NCBI GenBank assembly: GCA_044221445.1
Contig: JBGAPF010000004.1
Coordinates: 62,001-126,000 of the forward strand
Direction of reading: 5' to 3'
Source of the DNA: JBDHTS01 sp044221445
GTDB lineage: Bacteria; Pseudomonadota; Alphaproteobacteria; Micavibrionales; Micavibrionaceae
DNA length: 64,000 nucleotides
Shown here in pieces: positions 44,073-53,044 of the stretch. The notes beneath the pieces are model-generated. The model searched no databases, was not told where the DNA came from, and saw nothing but the letters and a program-made list of their open reading frames with translations. Every line of letters begins with the position of its first letter. The first letter of the stretch is position 1. The translations under genes were made by a program, and so were the position numbers.

Positions 44073-45185
44073 CTAGATGGGTCTGATATGCGAATGTAAC
44101 AGAATTGTGCCCGAAGGTATGTCGCTTCTTGCCGTGCGCGCATTCAGATAAGGCTGATCTGCCGTCACCGTAATGCCGCCCGCATGGCCCCACGGGCCGC
44201 GAATGGTGCGGATGTTACCGTCATAATCGTCTGCGTTCGGGCTTCCTTCACCATACCGCAGTTCCTCGCCAGACTTTATATTTCTTGCGGCGACAACGAT
44301 CCGGGGCGCCAGTTGCGTCATGGCTTCGGTATTATTGCCCGGATATTGTACGCCCACCGTACCGAACGCCTTTGAAATATCTGGCGCCTGCAGACAACGC
44401 ACCAGTTCCGCCATACCCTCGGGGCCAAGCGCTTGGCTGTTCTGGTTGGGCGTCGAGGCAACTGCGAGTTTTTCGATCACGGCCGCCTGAGCAAAACCAG
44501 CGGCGGCGACAGAAGCGGCGTAGCCGGGCGTGTTATCGGTGAATCCGACAAGGCGCTGAAAAGAGTCCCGCATATCTGGAATTGTATCGAGACGGGTCAT
44601 GGGGGCGGTCGCAGGAAGGCCGGGCGCGCCATACATCAGGATCGACGGAACTGTAATGACATTGGTGATCTCAACTGCGTTCTTTACCTGTCTCTTCGTG
44701 GCCATTCCGGTTGACAGAAACAGCGGCAGGTACAGGCACGCCGCCTGTTCGACGAATTCCGGGTCTATCAGCGCGTTCATATGAACTTTTATGGCGTCGG
44801 CGCCAATTTTCTCGGCCATCTCAAGGCCTCTGTAGCACTCGGCCATGACGATGGCGCTCATCCTGTTGGCATGGGCATGCTCGACGAGCGCTTTTTGCGT
44901 CGCGGTATCCCAGGTCCAGGGCGTTTCCATACCCTGATAAATTTTATAAAGATCGACCGTTCCGTTCAGCATGGTTCCCGGGATGGTCATGCTGTCGGCG
45001 TCGTAAATATGCAGGACGATTCCACTGACGCCTGCCGCGGCATGCTGGTCGATCATGGCGTGATAAACATCTGGACTTTCCTGCATGTCGGCGATAGAGC
45101 CGGTCGGGTTGCGGCTGTATTCAGCCAGCACAGGCGTCCATGTGCCGCCGATAATATGGCCTCTCAGATTCAAAGTATCTGTCAT
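44073..45185 (-). CDS. Degenerate NeuB/PseI paralogue with SAF-like C terminus
   Basis: 370 residues, clearly related to the PseI at 40399: it shares Y-ADSMTI, VDLYKIYQGMETPWTWD and the GFTDNTPG position. However GFSDHTLG has become GFTDNTPG and FEKHF has become IEKLA, so both histidines that bind Mn in NeuB enzymes are lost; the DAVKLQ Lys is also replaced (GIVLHI). The C-terminal RIVVAARNIKSGEELRYGEG is SAF-like. It therefore probably cannot make a nonulosonate in the usual way and may bind a substrate or do another aldol-type reaction. AAGGAAAATATC before the ATG is a good ribosome binding site. It lies 78 bases after pseC. Confidence 0.78.
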   Translation of the reverse strand: MTDTLNLRGHIIGGTWTPVLAEYSRNPTGSIADMQESPDVYHAMIDQHAAAGVSGIVLHIYDADSMTIPGTMLNGTVDLYKIYQGMETPWTWDTATQKALVEHAHANRMSAIVMAECYRGLEMAEKIGADAIKVHMNALIDPEFVEQAACLYLPLFLSTGMATKRQVKNAVEITNVITVPSILMYGAPGLPATAPMTRLDTIPDMRDSFQRLVGFTDNTPGYAASVAAAGFAQAAVIEKLAVASTPNQNSQALGPEGMAELVRCLQAPDISKAFGTVGVQYPGNNTEAMTQLAPRIVVAARNIKSGEELRYGEGSPNADDYDGNIRTIRGPWGHAGGITVTADQPYLNARTARSDIPSGTILLHSHIRPI

Positions 45186-45263
45186 GATATTTTCCTTTTT
45201 ATTTTTTTATAATAGGACAGGATTATAAAAACTAGTCCCAGGCTTGTCTATAAAATACGGTCT

Positions 45264-46457
45264 CTATTTTTTGATGAAATTTCCAATCTTATCAGAGACA
45301 TATATAACATTTTCATCGGTCATGCCTACAAACAGCGGCAGGCTGAGGACCTGTTCGTAATAATGTTCGGCTCCGGGCAGGACAGGGTGGTTTGGATAAA
45401 GGCCGCGATAATAAGGATGCCGGTAGACAGGAATATAATGCACCTGCGTGCCGATCCCGGCGTCTTTCAAATCATTCATCAGATCGGCGCGGGTCGTCCC
45501 GGCCTGTTCGAAATCGATCAGCACGGCATTCAGGTGAAAAACGGGATCGCAGAAACCGGATGGTTCGACCATGCGCAAAACGGGCGCCAAAGGAGCCAGG
45601 AATTCACGGTAAAGCGCCATCAGCCGCCGGCGCTCGGCGCAGAAGAAATCGAGCTTGTCCATCTGGCTGCGCGCGAGGGCGCAGTTGATGTCGCTGGCGC
45701 GGTAATTATACCCCAGACTCTGCATCTCGTGATACCAGGGCGCGGCGGCCATATCCCGGTGCAGGAAATCGTCAGGATTTTTGGTAATGCCGTGGGTTAC
45801 CAGCATCGCCATTTTTTTCGCCATATCCGCATGGCGTGTCGTGACAGCCCCGCCTTCGCCCATCGCGATGGTCTTGACCGGGTGAAAGGAAAAAGCCGCG
45901 AAATCGCTGTGGCGGCACGATCCGACCGGCGCACCATCGGCGTAGGTCGTGCCGATGGCGTGGCAGGCATCCTCCAGCAAATACAGGTTCTCGGCCCGGC
46001 ACCAGCCATACAGCGCTTCCATGTCCGTGCATTGGCCGTTCATGTGGACGCAGAAAACGGCGCGCAGCGTTTTGCCCTTTGGCACCCTGCCGGCGGCGTC
46101 CTGCGCGTGCTTTACCGTCATCAGGCCGTCGTCCGGATCGCAGTCGGCGAAGACGACGTCCGCGCCCGTATAGCGCACGGCGTTGGCGGTGGCGGCGAAG
46201 GTCATGGCGGGCACGATGACGGCGTCGCCGGGTTTCAGGTCCATCGCCATCGCCGCCAGATGCAGCGCTGCCGTGCCGCTGTTGCAGGCAAGGGCGAAGG
46301 GCGCCTGGAAGCGGGTTTTCAGCGCCTGTTCGAACCGCGCGACCTCCGGCCCTTGAGTCAGGTAATCGCCTTTCAGCGCCTCGGTGACCGCCGCGATGTC
46401 GGCGTCGTCGATATACTGGCGGCCATAGCCGAGGAAGCGCGCCGGTCTGTCCGTCAT
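45264..46457 (-). CDS. pseC: UDP-4-amino-4,6-dideoxy-AltNAc transaminase
   Basis: 397 residues from the ATG at 46457, which overlaps the pseB stop as ATGA; the frame extends to 46538 inside pseB. DegT/DnrJ/EryC1 fold: YGRQYIDDADIAAVTEALKG, LACNSGTAALHLAAMAMDLK, LLEDACHAIGTTYADGAPVG, and FSFHPVKTIAMGEGGAV with the PLP Lys. It converts the 4-keto sugar from PseB into the 4-amino sugar using glutamate. It is the second enzyme of the pseudaminate pathway. Confidence 0.9.
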   Translation of the reverse strand: MTDRPARFLGYGRQYIDDADIAAVTEALKGDYLTQGPEVARFEQALKTRFQAPFALACNSGTAALHLAAMAMDLKPGDAVIVPAMTFAATANAVRYTGADVVFADCDPDDGLMTVKHAQDAAGRVPKGKTLRAVFCVHMNGQCTDMEALYGWCRAENLYLLEDACHAIGTTYADGAPVGSCRHSDFAAFSFHPVKTIAMGEGGAVTTRHADMAKKMAMLVTHGITKNPDDFLHRDMAAAPWYHEMQSLGYNYRASDINCALARSQMDKLDFFCAERRRLMALYREFLAPLAPVLRMVEPSGFCDPVFHLNAVLIDFEQAGTTRADLMNDLKDAGIGTQVHYIPVYRHPYYRGLYPNHPVLPGAEHYYEQVLSLPLFVGMTDENVIYVSDKIGNFIKK

Positions 46458-47497
46458 CGCCGGCCGCCGCTCCGCATCGCATGGATCTCGTTTCTGTCCT
46501 CGTCCAGCATCGCGCGCAAATCGTCGAGCGACAGCCATTGCGTGTTCGTGTCGCTGGCGTAGCAGAATCCGTCCGGCACGGGGCTCAAACCTTGCGCGGC
46601 ATATTCCGCGCCGAGGCGGGTCTCATAGCTGGGCAGGATGATGTATTTGTCTCCGGCATTCAGGGTGTTGCGCGCGTCTTCCGCCGTGATCATCACCTCG
46701 TGCAGTTTTTCGCCCGGCCGGATGCCGACGATCTTATGCGGTGTTTTCGGGGCCATGGAACGGGCAAGGTCGGTCACCTTCATGCTGGGGATCTTGGGCA
46801 CGAAAATCTCCCCGCCGCGCATGGTGGCCAGCGCGTCGAGCACCAGATCGATCCCCTGGTCGAGGCGGATCCAGAACCGTGTCATCCGTTCGTCGGTGAT
46901 GGGCAGCGTGGCCGCGCCCTCGTCGATCAGCTTATGGAAGAACGGCACGACGCTGCCGCGTGACCCGACGACATTGCCGTAGCGCACGACCGAAAACTTC
47001 GTGGTGTCCCGGCCCGCGAAATTCTGCGCCGCCGTGAAAATCTTGTCGGAAACCAGCTTGGTCGCGCCATACAGGTTGATCGGCGCGCAGGCCTTGTCGG
47101 TGGACAGCGCCACCACGCCCCGGACGCCCTTGTCCAGGGCGGCGCGGACGATGTTTTCCGCCCCGGTGATGTTGGTATGGATGAACTCGAACGGATTGTA
47201 TTCCGCCTTCGGCACCTGTTTCAGCGCGGCAGCATGCACCACGTAATCGACATCGTGGAACGCCATTTTCAGGCGCTCGAAATCCCGGACATCCCCCAGG
47301 AAAAACCGCAGCATGTTGTTTTTGTCGAGCGGGGTCAGCGCCAGCTCCATCTCATGCTGCTTCAGTTCGTCGCGCGAAAAGACGATCAGCCGTCTCAAAT
47401 TCGATTGCGCCAGCAGGCGCTTGACGAAGGCCTGGCCGAACGACCCCGTGCCGCCGGTCAGGAGCAGGGATTTTCCATTAAGTATATCAAAATTCAT
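46454..47497 (-). CDS. pseB: UDP-GlcNAc 4,6-dehydratase (inverting)
   Basis: 347 residues from the ATG at 47497, where homology begins (MNFDILNGKSLLLTGGTGSFG). Extended SDR fold: Rossmann glycines in TGGTGSFGQ, the FSRDELKQHEME block of FlaA1/PseB, DYVVHAAALKQVPKAEYNP, VVALSTDKACAPINLYGATK with the YxxxK pair, and PGEKLHEVMI. It is the first step of CMP-pseudaminic acid synthesis. It heads the operon pseB-pseC-neuB-like-aminotransferase-pseG-pseI-acetyltransferase-glycosidase. The 88-base region shared with the divergent UXS gene must hold both promoters. Confidence 0.92.
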   Translation of the reverse strand: MNFDILNGKSLLLTGGTGSFGQAFVKRLLAQSNLRRLIVFSRDELKQHEMELALTPLDKNNMLRFFLGDVRDFERLKMAFHDVDYVVHAAALKQVPKAEYNPFEFIHTNITGAENIVRAALDKGVRGVVALSTDKACAPINLYGATKLVSDKIFTAAQNFAGRDTTKFSVVRYGNVVGSRGSVVPFFHKLIDEGAATLPITDERMTRFWIRLDQGIDLVLDALATMRGGEIFVPKIPSMKVTDLARSMAPKTPHKIVGIRPGEKLHEVMITAEDARNTLNAGDKYIILPSYETRLGAEYAAQGLSPVPDGFCYASDTNTQWLSLDDLRAMLDEDRNEIHAMRSGGRR

Positions 47498-47585
47498 TGC
47501 AATTCGCTCTGGCGCTTTGTGTCGATGGTGGATATTACATAGATCAGAAAAGCGAAGCAATTGCATCATTTTAAGGATCGAAACC

Positions 47586-48524
47586 ATGGCAAGGCGCATT
47601 CTCGTCACCGGCGGGGCCGGCTTTCTGGGCTCTCATTTATGCGCCCGGCTGCTTGAAAGGGGCGATGAGGTCATCTGCGTCGATAATTTCTATACGGGCG
47701 CAAAAGGCAACATCCTGAAACTCATCGATAATCCGTATTTCGAAGTGATCCGGCACGATATCGTCGCGCCTCTGAAAGTTGAGGTGGACGAGATTTATAA
47801 CCTTGCCTGCCCGGCGGCCCCGATCCATTACCAGCGGCACCCGGTCGAAACCCTGACCACCTGCGTCCAGGGCAGCATCAACATGCTGAACCTCGCCCGG
47901 CGGCTGAAAGTGAAAATCTTCCAGGCGTCGACCAGCGAGGTGTATGGCGACCCGGTCGTCCATCCCCAGCCGGAAAGCTACTGGGGCAACGTTAACCCCG
48001 CGGGCATCCGCTCCTGTTACGATGAAGGCAAGCGGGCGGCGGAAACGATCTTTTTCGATTATGCGCGGATGTATGGCCTGTCCATCAAAGTGGTGCGGAT
48101 CTTCAATACCTACGGCCCTCATATGCATATCGAGGACGGGCGCGTCGTTTCCAATTTTATCGTACAGGCCCTGCGCGGCCAGGACATCACCATATACGGG
48201 GACGGCAGCCAGACGCGCTCCTTCTGTTTTGTCGACGATATGATCGGCGGCTTCATCCGTATGATGGACGACACGCCGGATGATTTCCGGGGGCCGATGA
48301 ATATCGGCAACGCGACCGAATTCACCATGAAGGAGCTGGCTGAAAAAGTTCTGCGCCTGACCGGATCGAAATCGAAGCTGGTGTTCCGGCCCCTTCCTTC
48401 CGACGATCCGAAGCAGCGCCAGCCCGATCTGGCCCTTGCGAAGCGGATGATTGGCTGGGAGGCAAAAACAGCGCTCGATGAAGGTCTTGAAAAGACGATT
48501 GGATATTTCAGATCGGTTTTATGA
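47586..48524 (+). CDS. UDP-glucuronate decarboxylase-like SDR (UDP-xylose synthase family)
   Basis: 312 residues from the ATG at 47586 after AAGGATCGAAACC. The sequence ILVTGGAGFLGSHLCARLLE, YNLACPAAPIHYQRHPVETL, ASTSEVYGDPVVHPQPESYW, CYDEGKRAAETIFFDYARMY (with the YxxxK pair), and IYGDGSQTRSFCFVDDMI are hallmarks of UXS enzymes. It would convert UDP-glucuronate into UDP-xylose with internal NAD. It is divergent from pseB, and its end overlaps the convergent glycosyltransferase-like gene by 17 bases. UDP-xylose could be used by one of the local transferases. Confidence 0.86.
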   Translation: MARRILVTGGAGFLGSHLCARLLERGDEVICVDNFYTGAKGNILKLIDNPYFEVIRHDIVAPLKVEVDEIYNLACPAAPIHYQRHPVETLTTCVQGSINMLNLARRLKVKIFQASTSEVYGDPVVHPQPESYWGNVNPAGIRSCYDEGKRAAETIFFDYARMYGLSIKVVRIFNTYGPHMHIEDGRVVSNFIVQALRGQDITIYGDGSQTRSFCFVDDMIGGFIRMMDDTPDDFRGPMNIGNATEFTMKELAEKVLRLTGSKSKLVFRPLPSDDPKQRQPDLALAKRMIGWEAKTALDEGLEKTIGYFRSVL

Positions 48525-49602
48525 GCGTAGCGAAATGCGCGCAGAACATGTGCCCCGCCTCGCTGCCCGTCAGATATCGCCTGTAGAGCGCTTGCCCCGC
48601 CCCTGCAATTGCGAGACGCCGCGTCCTGTCGGCCAGCAGGCCATCGAGACGGTCGGCGACATCCTCCAGATCCCATGAAAACGGAACGTATGTTTCGTCG
48701 TTACGGAAAAAATCGGGCCACGTCTCTATGCCTGACATATCCGGCTTCATCAATGCGCCGCCCGTCAGGAAGGTCTCGAAATCCTTCAATGTGATCTCGC
48801 CATAGCCGAAGGGCGAGAGCACGACCTGCGCGTCCATCATTTCCAGATAATACTGTACGCGATTCAGCTTGCGGGTCGGCAGTGCGCAGCGCGCATCCAT
48901 GATTTCTTTCAGCCTCAGCCGCTGGTGCCGCAGCGTCTTTTCCGGATAACCGGCGCCAAAGCGGTAACTGACGCGCGTGCGGCGCGTCCGGTCCGGCCTC
49001 GCATAAAATTTCGGCAGCGCCAGAAAGGGCTCCCAGCCCGTGCGCTCATAGGCGTTCATCAGCCAGGGGCCGGTCAGGCTGTAATTGGCGAGGCCCGAAT
49101 TCCAGCCCACCGTCATCTTCGCCAGATGCGCCGGGTCGCTGACAGGCAGGGACCAGCGGTCCTCGTCGTTCATGACGCCCGCCCTGCGGTGATAATAATC
49201 CGAATGCGGCCGGTGTTCGTAAAGCGGCCGGGTGTAAACGCTTCTGTCCCGCATCAGCTGGCTTTTCAGGTAGCGTGTTACATAAGGCAGGACATGGGGC
49301 ACGGCCCATCCCGTGCTGTCGTTCAGGTCGACGAATATCGACGAACCCGCCTGCGAGTACTCCTCCGCGAAATGCGCGATGGCTTCGTCCCGCCGCGGCG
49401 AAGCCCAGTATGGTTTGTAAAACTTGCTGTCCGCCATCAGTACGTCGCACTGGTTCAGGCCGGGCTGCCGTTCCGTAAAAATTTTCAGCGCGATGTCATG
49501 GTCGCGCTCCAGGGTTTCCCTGAACCGCAGCAGGGGATGCAAAAATCCCCGTCCGTTCGACGAGTGGAAGCCCTGTGTCAGAATGTGGACGGTCCTGCGC
49601 AT
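48508..49602 (-). CDS. Glycosyltransferase-like protein (CgeB/GT1-like C terminus)
   Basis: 364 residues without a signal peptide. The C-terminal half has MDAQVVLSPFGYGEITLKDF followed by ETFLTGGALMKPDM and NDETYVPFSWDLEDVADRLD, which fits the CgeB/YkvP-like or DUF3880 group of GT-B transferases. The N-terminal half (VHILTQGFHSSNGRGFLHPL) is a second Rossmann-like domain. The donor and acceptor are unknown. It is transcribed from the divergent region at about 49603-49739 shared with the methyltransferase gene. Confidence 0.68.
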   Translation of the reverse strand: MRRTVHILTQGFHSSNGRGFLHPLLRFRETLERDHDIALKIFTERQPGLNQCDVLMADSKFYKPYWASPRRDEAIAHFAEEYSQAGSSIFVDLNDSTGWAVPHVLPYVTRYLKSQLMRDRSVYTRPLYEHRPHSDYYHRRAGVMNDEDRWSLPVSDPAHLAKMTVGWNSGLANYSLTGPWLMNAYERTGWEPFLALPKFYARPDRTRRTRVSYRFGAGYPEKTLRHQRLRLKEIMDARCALPTRKLNRVQYYLEMMDAQVVLSPFGYGEITLKDFETFLTGGALMKPDMSGIETWPDFFRNDETYVPFSWDLEDVADRLDGLLADRTRRLAIAGAGQALYRRYLTGSEAGHMFCAHFATLIKPI

Positions 49603-49739
49603 GAGAAATTCCCGTTTGCTTCCTGCGCTCTATCCTATAAACCTTTTTGGGAACGAGACAATTGCTTCGGGGTTTTCCTGGTGGGAAATCGCGCCTGACA
49701 TCAACCACTATCGCTATTCTGGCTTAACGGAGCCGCAGC

Positions 49740-50591
49740 ATGCAGCCGACGAAACGTTCCATTGGCGTCCGCCCCGACCACGATCCCTTGGGCCCGCGCC
49801 TGTGGCGCTACGCGCGCTACGGCGTCAGTTACGCGTATTACCTGAACCGCCCGGCGATCTGGCCCGCCATCGTCCGCAAAATCGGCGACAAGCTGGCAGG
49901 GCGGATCCCGGGACCGCAGGAACTTCGCGACATGGAACAGGCGGGAAACGCCTGGTGCGCGCCCCGCACGGTAACGACGGCGGAGGGTCTGGCGCGGCTT
50001 GGCGTCGGCGACATGGTCAATGTCCGTGAAAAATACGCGTCCGTGTTCGCGGCGGCGAAACAGCGCGCCGGCGCCATTCCCGTCTGGATGGGGGGCGGCA
50101 GCAACCTCGACCTTCTTTACACCATCTGCGCGGCAAGGCAGCCGGGGACCATCGTCGAAACGGGGGTCGCCAACGGCTGGTCGTCCCTTGCGTTCCTGCT
50201 GTACCTGAATGAGCGGGGGCAGGGCAGCCTCAACAGCGTCGACCTGCCGCTTCTCGAGCTGCACAACGACCGTTATGTCGGCGTGGCCGTGCCGGACGAT
50301 CTTAAAAAATTCTGGACCCTGCACCGCATGGCCGACCGCGAAGGCCTGCCCAGGATTCTTGCCGACCATGCCTCCATCGACCTTGCCTATTACGATTCCG
50401 ATAAAAGCGAGAAGGGCCGCGCCTTCGCCTACGATCTGCTCTGGCGGCAATTGAAGCCGGGCGGCCTCCTGATCTCCGACGATATAGCCGATAATATGGC
50501 CTTTGCCCGTTTCGCGGAAAAAACCGGCGTGACGCCCATTGTGGTGGCGGAGCCCGGATGCAATCCGCAGGGCATATTGGTCAAACCCTGA
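49740..50591 (+). CDS. Class I methyltransferase (family 24-like)
   Basis: 283 residues. TIVETGVANGWSSLAFLLYL is motif I, LNSVDLPLLELHNDRYVGVA the acidic loop, SIDLAYYDSDKSEKGRAFAY a central strand, and LKPGGLLISDDIADN the Asp-Asp strand characteristic of MT24/CmcI-like enzymes. The first 100 residues contain a basic N terminus (PLGPRLWRYARYGVSYAYYL) that may sit at the membrane. Likely a sugar O-methyltransferase in glycan modification. It ends one base before the convergent pilin-like gene. Confidence 0.75.
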   Translation: MQPTKRSIGVRPDHDPLGPRLWRYARYGVSYAYYLNRPAIWPAIVRKIGDKLAGRIPGPQELRDMEQAGNAWCAPRTVTTAEGLARLGVGDMVNVREKYASVFAAAKQRAGAIPVWMGGGSNLDLLYTICAARQPGTIVETGVANGWSSLAFLLYLNERGQGSLNSVDLPLLELHNDRYVGVAVPDDLKKFWTLHRMADREGLPRILADHASIDLAYYDSDKSEKGRAFAYDLLWRQLKPGGLLISDDIADNMAFARFAEKTGVTPIVVAEPGCNPQGILVKP

Positions 50592-50592
50592 G

Positions 50593-51333
50593 TTATCGCG
50601 CGACCAGGACGTGGTAGAAGGTATAGGTCCCGCTGGCGGGCGTGCCTGCGCCCTCGATGCAGCCCGATGACTTCCGGTAAAGCGAAGCGTTGCCGACGCC
50701 GATATTGGCGCCGTCGGCGAATCCGCCCGTGAACTGGGGCGAGGCCGCCCATGTATCGCCGGTATCGGCGGGCGGCGCCGCGCCGGGCGTGCCGATTCCG
50801 GCCTGGCGGTTCAGCTCTATGCAAAGATTCTTGCGGACATAGGGCAGAAGCAGGACCAGATCCTCGTCGGACGGGTCGTTATTGCTCGAACAATCGGTGC
50901 CGATGGCCTCGCTCTGGTTGCCGATTCCCTGGACGCATAATTTGCCGGTGACGATCCACGATCCGTAAAATCCGGCGGCGGAATTGGCGGCATCGAGCCA
51001 TGCGGTGTCCGGCGCTTCATAGGCCTGGCCGCCGCCCGCCGCCTTGAACAGGCTGCAGGAATCGCTCGCGCAGTTGGGGTTCGCATAGCCGGTCATGCCG
51101 GCGGTATCGAAACTGACGTCGTCGGCGCTGACTTCCTGGACCGACATCCGGCCGATGGCCTGTTCCCAGCCCTTGGCGGTGCGCAGGATCTGGGACGCCT
51201 GGATGCGCAGCAATTCGCGGTCGCCGCTTTGTCCGGCCGTGTCGGAAGAACGCGTCATGACGACGGTCAGCGCCGCCATGAGGGCGATGGCGACAAGCAG
51301 GAACCAGATGATGTTGCCGGATTCGCTTTTCAT
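50593..51333 (-). CDS. Pilin-like single-pass protein of unknown function
   Basis: 246 residues from the ATG at 51333. Residues 6-28 form an N-terminal hydrophobic helix (GNIIWFLLVAIALMAALTVV) like that of pseudopilins, without a certain prepilin cleavage site (ESGNIIWF could be a short leader ending at SG). The remaining mature part is Ser/Gly/Asp-rich and has six to eight Cys residues in pairs (NCASDSCSLF, TDCSSNN, SGCIEG) that can form disulfides. I do not know a function. It is convergent with the methyltransferase and divergent from lysK. Confidence 0.6.
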   Translation of the reverse strand: MKSESGNIIWFLLVAIALMAALTVVMTRSSDTAGQSGDRELLRIQASQILRTAKGWEQAIGRMSVQEVSADDVSFDTAGMTGYANPNCASDSCSLFKAAGGGQAYEAPDTAWLDAANSAAGFYGSWIVTGKLCVQGIGNQSEAIGTDCSSNNDPSDEDLVLLLPYVRKNLCIELNRQAGIGTPGAAPPADTGDTWAASPQFTGGFADGANIGVGNASLYRKSSGCIEGAGTPASGTYTFYHVLVAR

Positions 51334-51369
51334 GGTTTTACTATACCGCAAAAGATGTTAGGACAAACC

Positions 51370-52974
51370 ATGCAAAAGATCGATCGTACCGTCGCGTTGG
51401 CCAGCAGAAGCTGGCCGTTCGAGGAAGCCCGCAAGGTGCTGGAGCGCCTGAAAGGGAAGACCCCGGAAAAAGGCTATGTCCTGTTCGAGACCGGCTACGG
51501 CCCTTCGGGCCTGCCGCATATCGGCACGTTCCAGGAAGTCTGCCGCACGTCCATGGTTCGTCTGGCGTTCCAGCAGATCAGCGACATCCCGACCCGGCTG
51601 ATCTGCTTCTCCGACGATATGGACGGCCTGCGCAAGGTCCCGGGTAACGTGCCGGGGCAGGACATGCTGGCGAAAAATATAGGCATGCCGCTGACGGCCA
51701 TTCCCGACCCGTTCGGCACCCATGAAAGCTATGCCCATCACAACAACGCGAAGCTGCGCGAATTTCTCGACTCTTTCGGTTTCGAATACGAATTCGTATC
51801 ATCGACCGACACTTATAAATCCGGGCGGTTCGATGCGGCCCTTCTTAAAATGCTCGGCATGTACGAGGATGTGAAAAAGGCCGTGCTGCCGCTGCTCGGC
51901 CCGGAACGCGCCGCGACCTATTCGCCCTTCATGCCGCTTTCGCCCAAAACCGGCAAAGTGCTGCAGGTGCCGATTTTGGAAAACCGCCCGGACAAAGGCA
52001 CGATCGTGTTCGAGGACGAAGACGGCACGCGCGTCGAGACGCCCGTGACGGGCGGCCATGTCAAGGCGCAGTGGCGTCCCGACTGGGCGCTGCGCTGGTA
52101 CGCCTTCGATGTCGATTACGAGATGGCGGGCGAGGATCTGGCCAGCGCCGCCGACATCGCGGGGAAAATCACCGAACTGATGGGCGGCAGGAAACCGGCT
52201 GGCTTCCATTACAAGCTGTTTCTCGACGAGCATAACCAGAAGATTTCGAAATCGAAAGGCAACGGCATCACCATCGACGAATGGCTGCGTTATGCGCCGA
52301 ACGAAAGTCTTGCCTATTACCTGTACCAGAAGCCGACATCGGGCAAAAAACTCTATTTCGACGTGATCCCTAAGGCGGTCGACGAGTACCTGACCTTCGC
52401 CGAAAAGCTGCCGGGCCAGCATAACGAGCCCGACAAAATGCTCGAAAATGCCGCCTGGTACATTCATGGCGGCGATATCGCCGCCGTGCCAAAGGTGCCG
52501 GTCAGCTTCGCGCTGCTTCTGAACCTTGCCAGCGCCGCCAACGCGGGCGACAAGGAGACGATGTGGGGGTTTATTCAGCGCTACGCGCCGCAGGCGACGC
52601 CGGAAAACAACCCGTTTCTTGACCATCTGGTCGGGTTCGCCGTGCGCTATTACGAGGATTTCGTCAAGCCCGCTAAAAAATACCGCCTGCCGGACGACCG
52701 CGAGCGCGTGGCGCTGACCGATCTGAAACGGCGTCTGGAAAACCTGCCCGCGCAAATTGATTCCGAAGCCATCCAGACCGAAGTCTTTGCGGCGGGCACC
52801 GAAAACGGCTACGCGAAGGAAGATCTGCGCCAGTGGTTCCAGGCCGTCTACGAGGTCCTGATCGGCCAGAGCCAGGGACCGCGCTTCGGCACTTTCATTG
52901 CGCTGTATGGGATCGGGGAAACCATCGCTCTGATCGATGCCGCGCTGGACGGAAAGTTCGCGCAGGCGGCGTAA
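51370..52974 (+). CDS. lysK: Lysyl-tRNA synthetase, class I
   Basis: 534 residues from the ATG at 51370, with TTAGGA seven bases upstream. The class I HIGH motif is GPSGLPHIGTFQEV and the KMSKS loop is HNQKISKSKGNGI, as expected for LysRS-I. Further conserved blocks are PTRLICFSDDMDGLRKVPGN and FHYKLFLDEHNQ. It charges tRNA-Lys; class I LysRS is used by archaea and many alphaproteobacteria in place of LysS. A zinc-binding insertion is not obvious. It is followed by a GNAT gene after 70 bases. Confidence 0.93.
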   Translation: MQKIDRTVALASRSWPFEEARKVLERLKGKTPEKGYVLFETGYGPSGLPHIGTFQEVCRTSMVRLAFQQISDIPTRLICFSDDMDGLRKVPGNVPGQDMLAKNIGMPLTAIPDPFGTHESYAHHNNAKLREFLDSFGFEYEFVSSTDTYKSGRFDAALLKMLGMYEDVKKAVLPLLGPERAATYSPFMPLSPKTGKVLQVPILENRPDKGTIVFEDEDGTRVETPVTGGHVKAQWRPDWALRWYAFDVDYEMAGEDLASAADIAGKITELMGGRKPAGFHYKLFLDEHNQKISKSKGNGITIDEWLRYAPNESLAYYLYQKPTSGKKLYFDVIPKAVDEYLTFAEKLPGQHNEPDKMLENAAWYIHGGDIAAVPKVPVSFALLLNLASAANAGDKETMWGFIQRYAPQATPENNPFLDHLVGFAVRYYEDFVKPAKKYRLPDDRERVALTDLKRRLENLPAQIDSEAIQTEVFAAGTENGYAKEDLRQWFQAVYEVLIGQSQGPRFGTFIALYGIGETIALIDAALDGKFAQAA

Positions 52975-53044
52975 AGGACAATCGCAAGATAATGCCTGGA
53001 ATGCCAAGTTTGAAGTCTTGGCCGAAGATGTGTTATGTAATGTT

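Noticed and set aside
42837..44099. 420-codon plus-strand frame opposite the aminotransferase
   Set aside because: The PLP-enzyme motifs are all on the minus strand; the plus-strand product has no family features.
45363..46562. 399-codon plus-strand frame opposite pseC
   Set aside because: It is a shadow of pseC, whose catalytic motifs are complete on the other strand.
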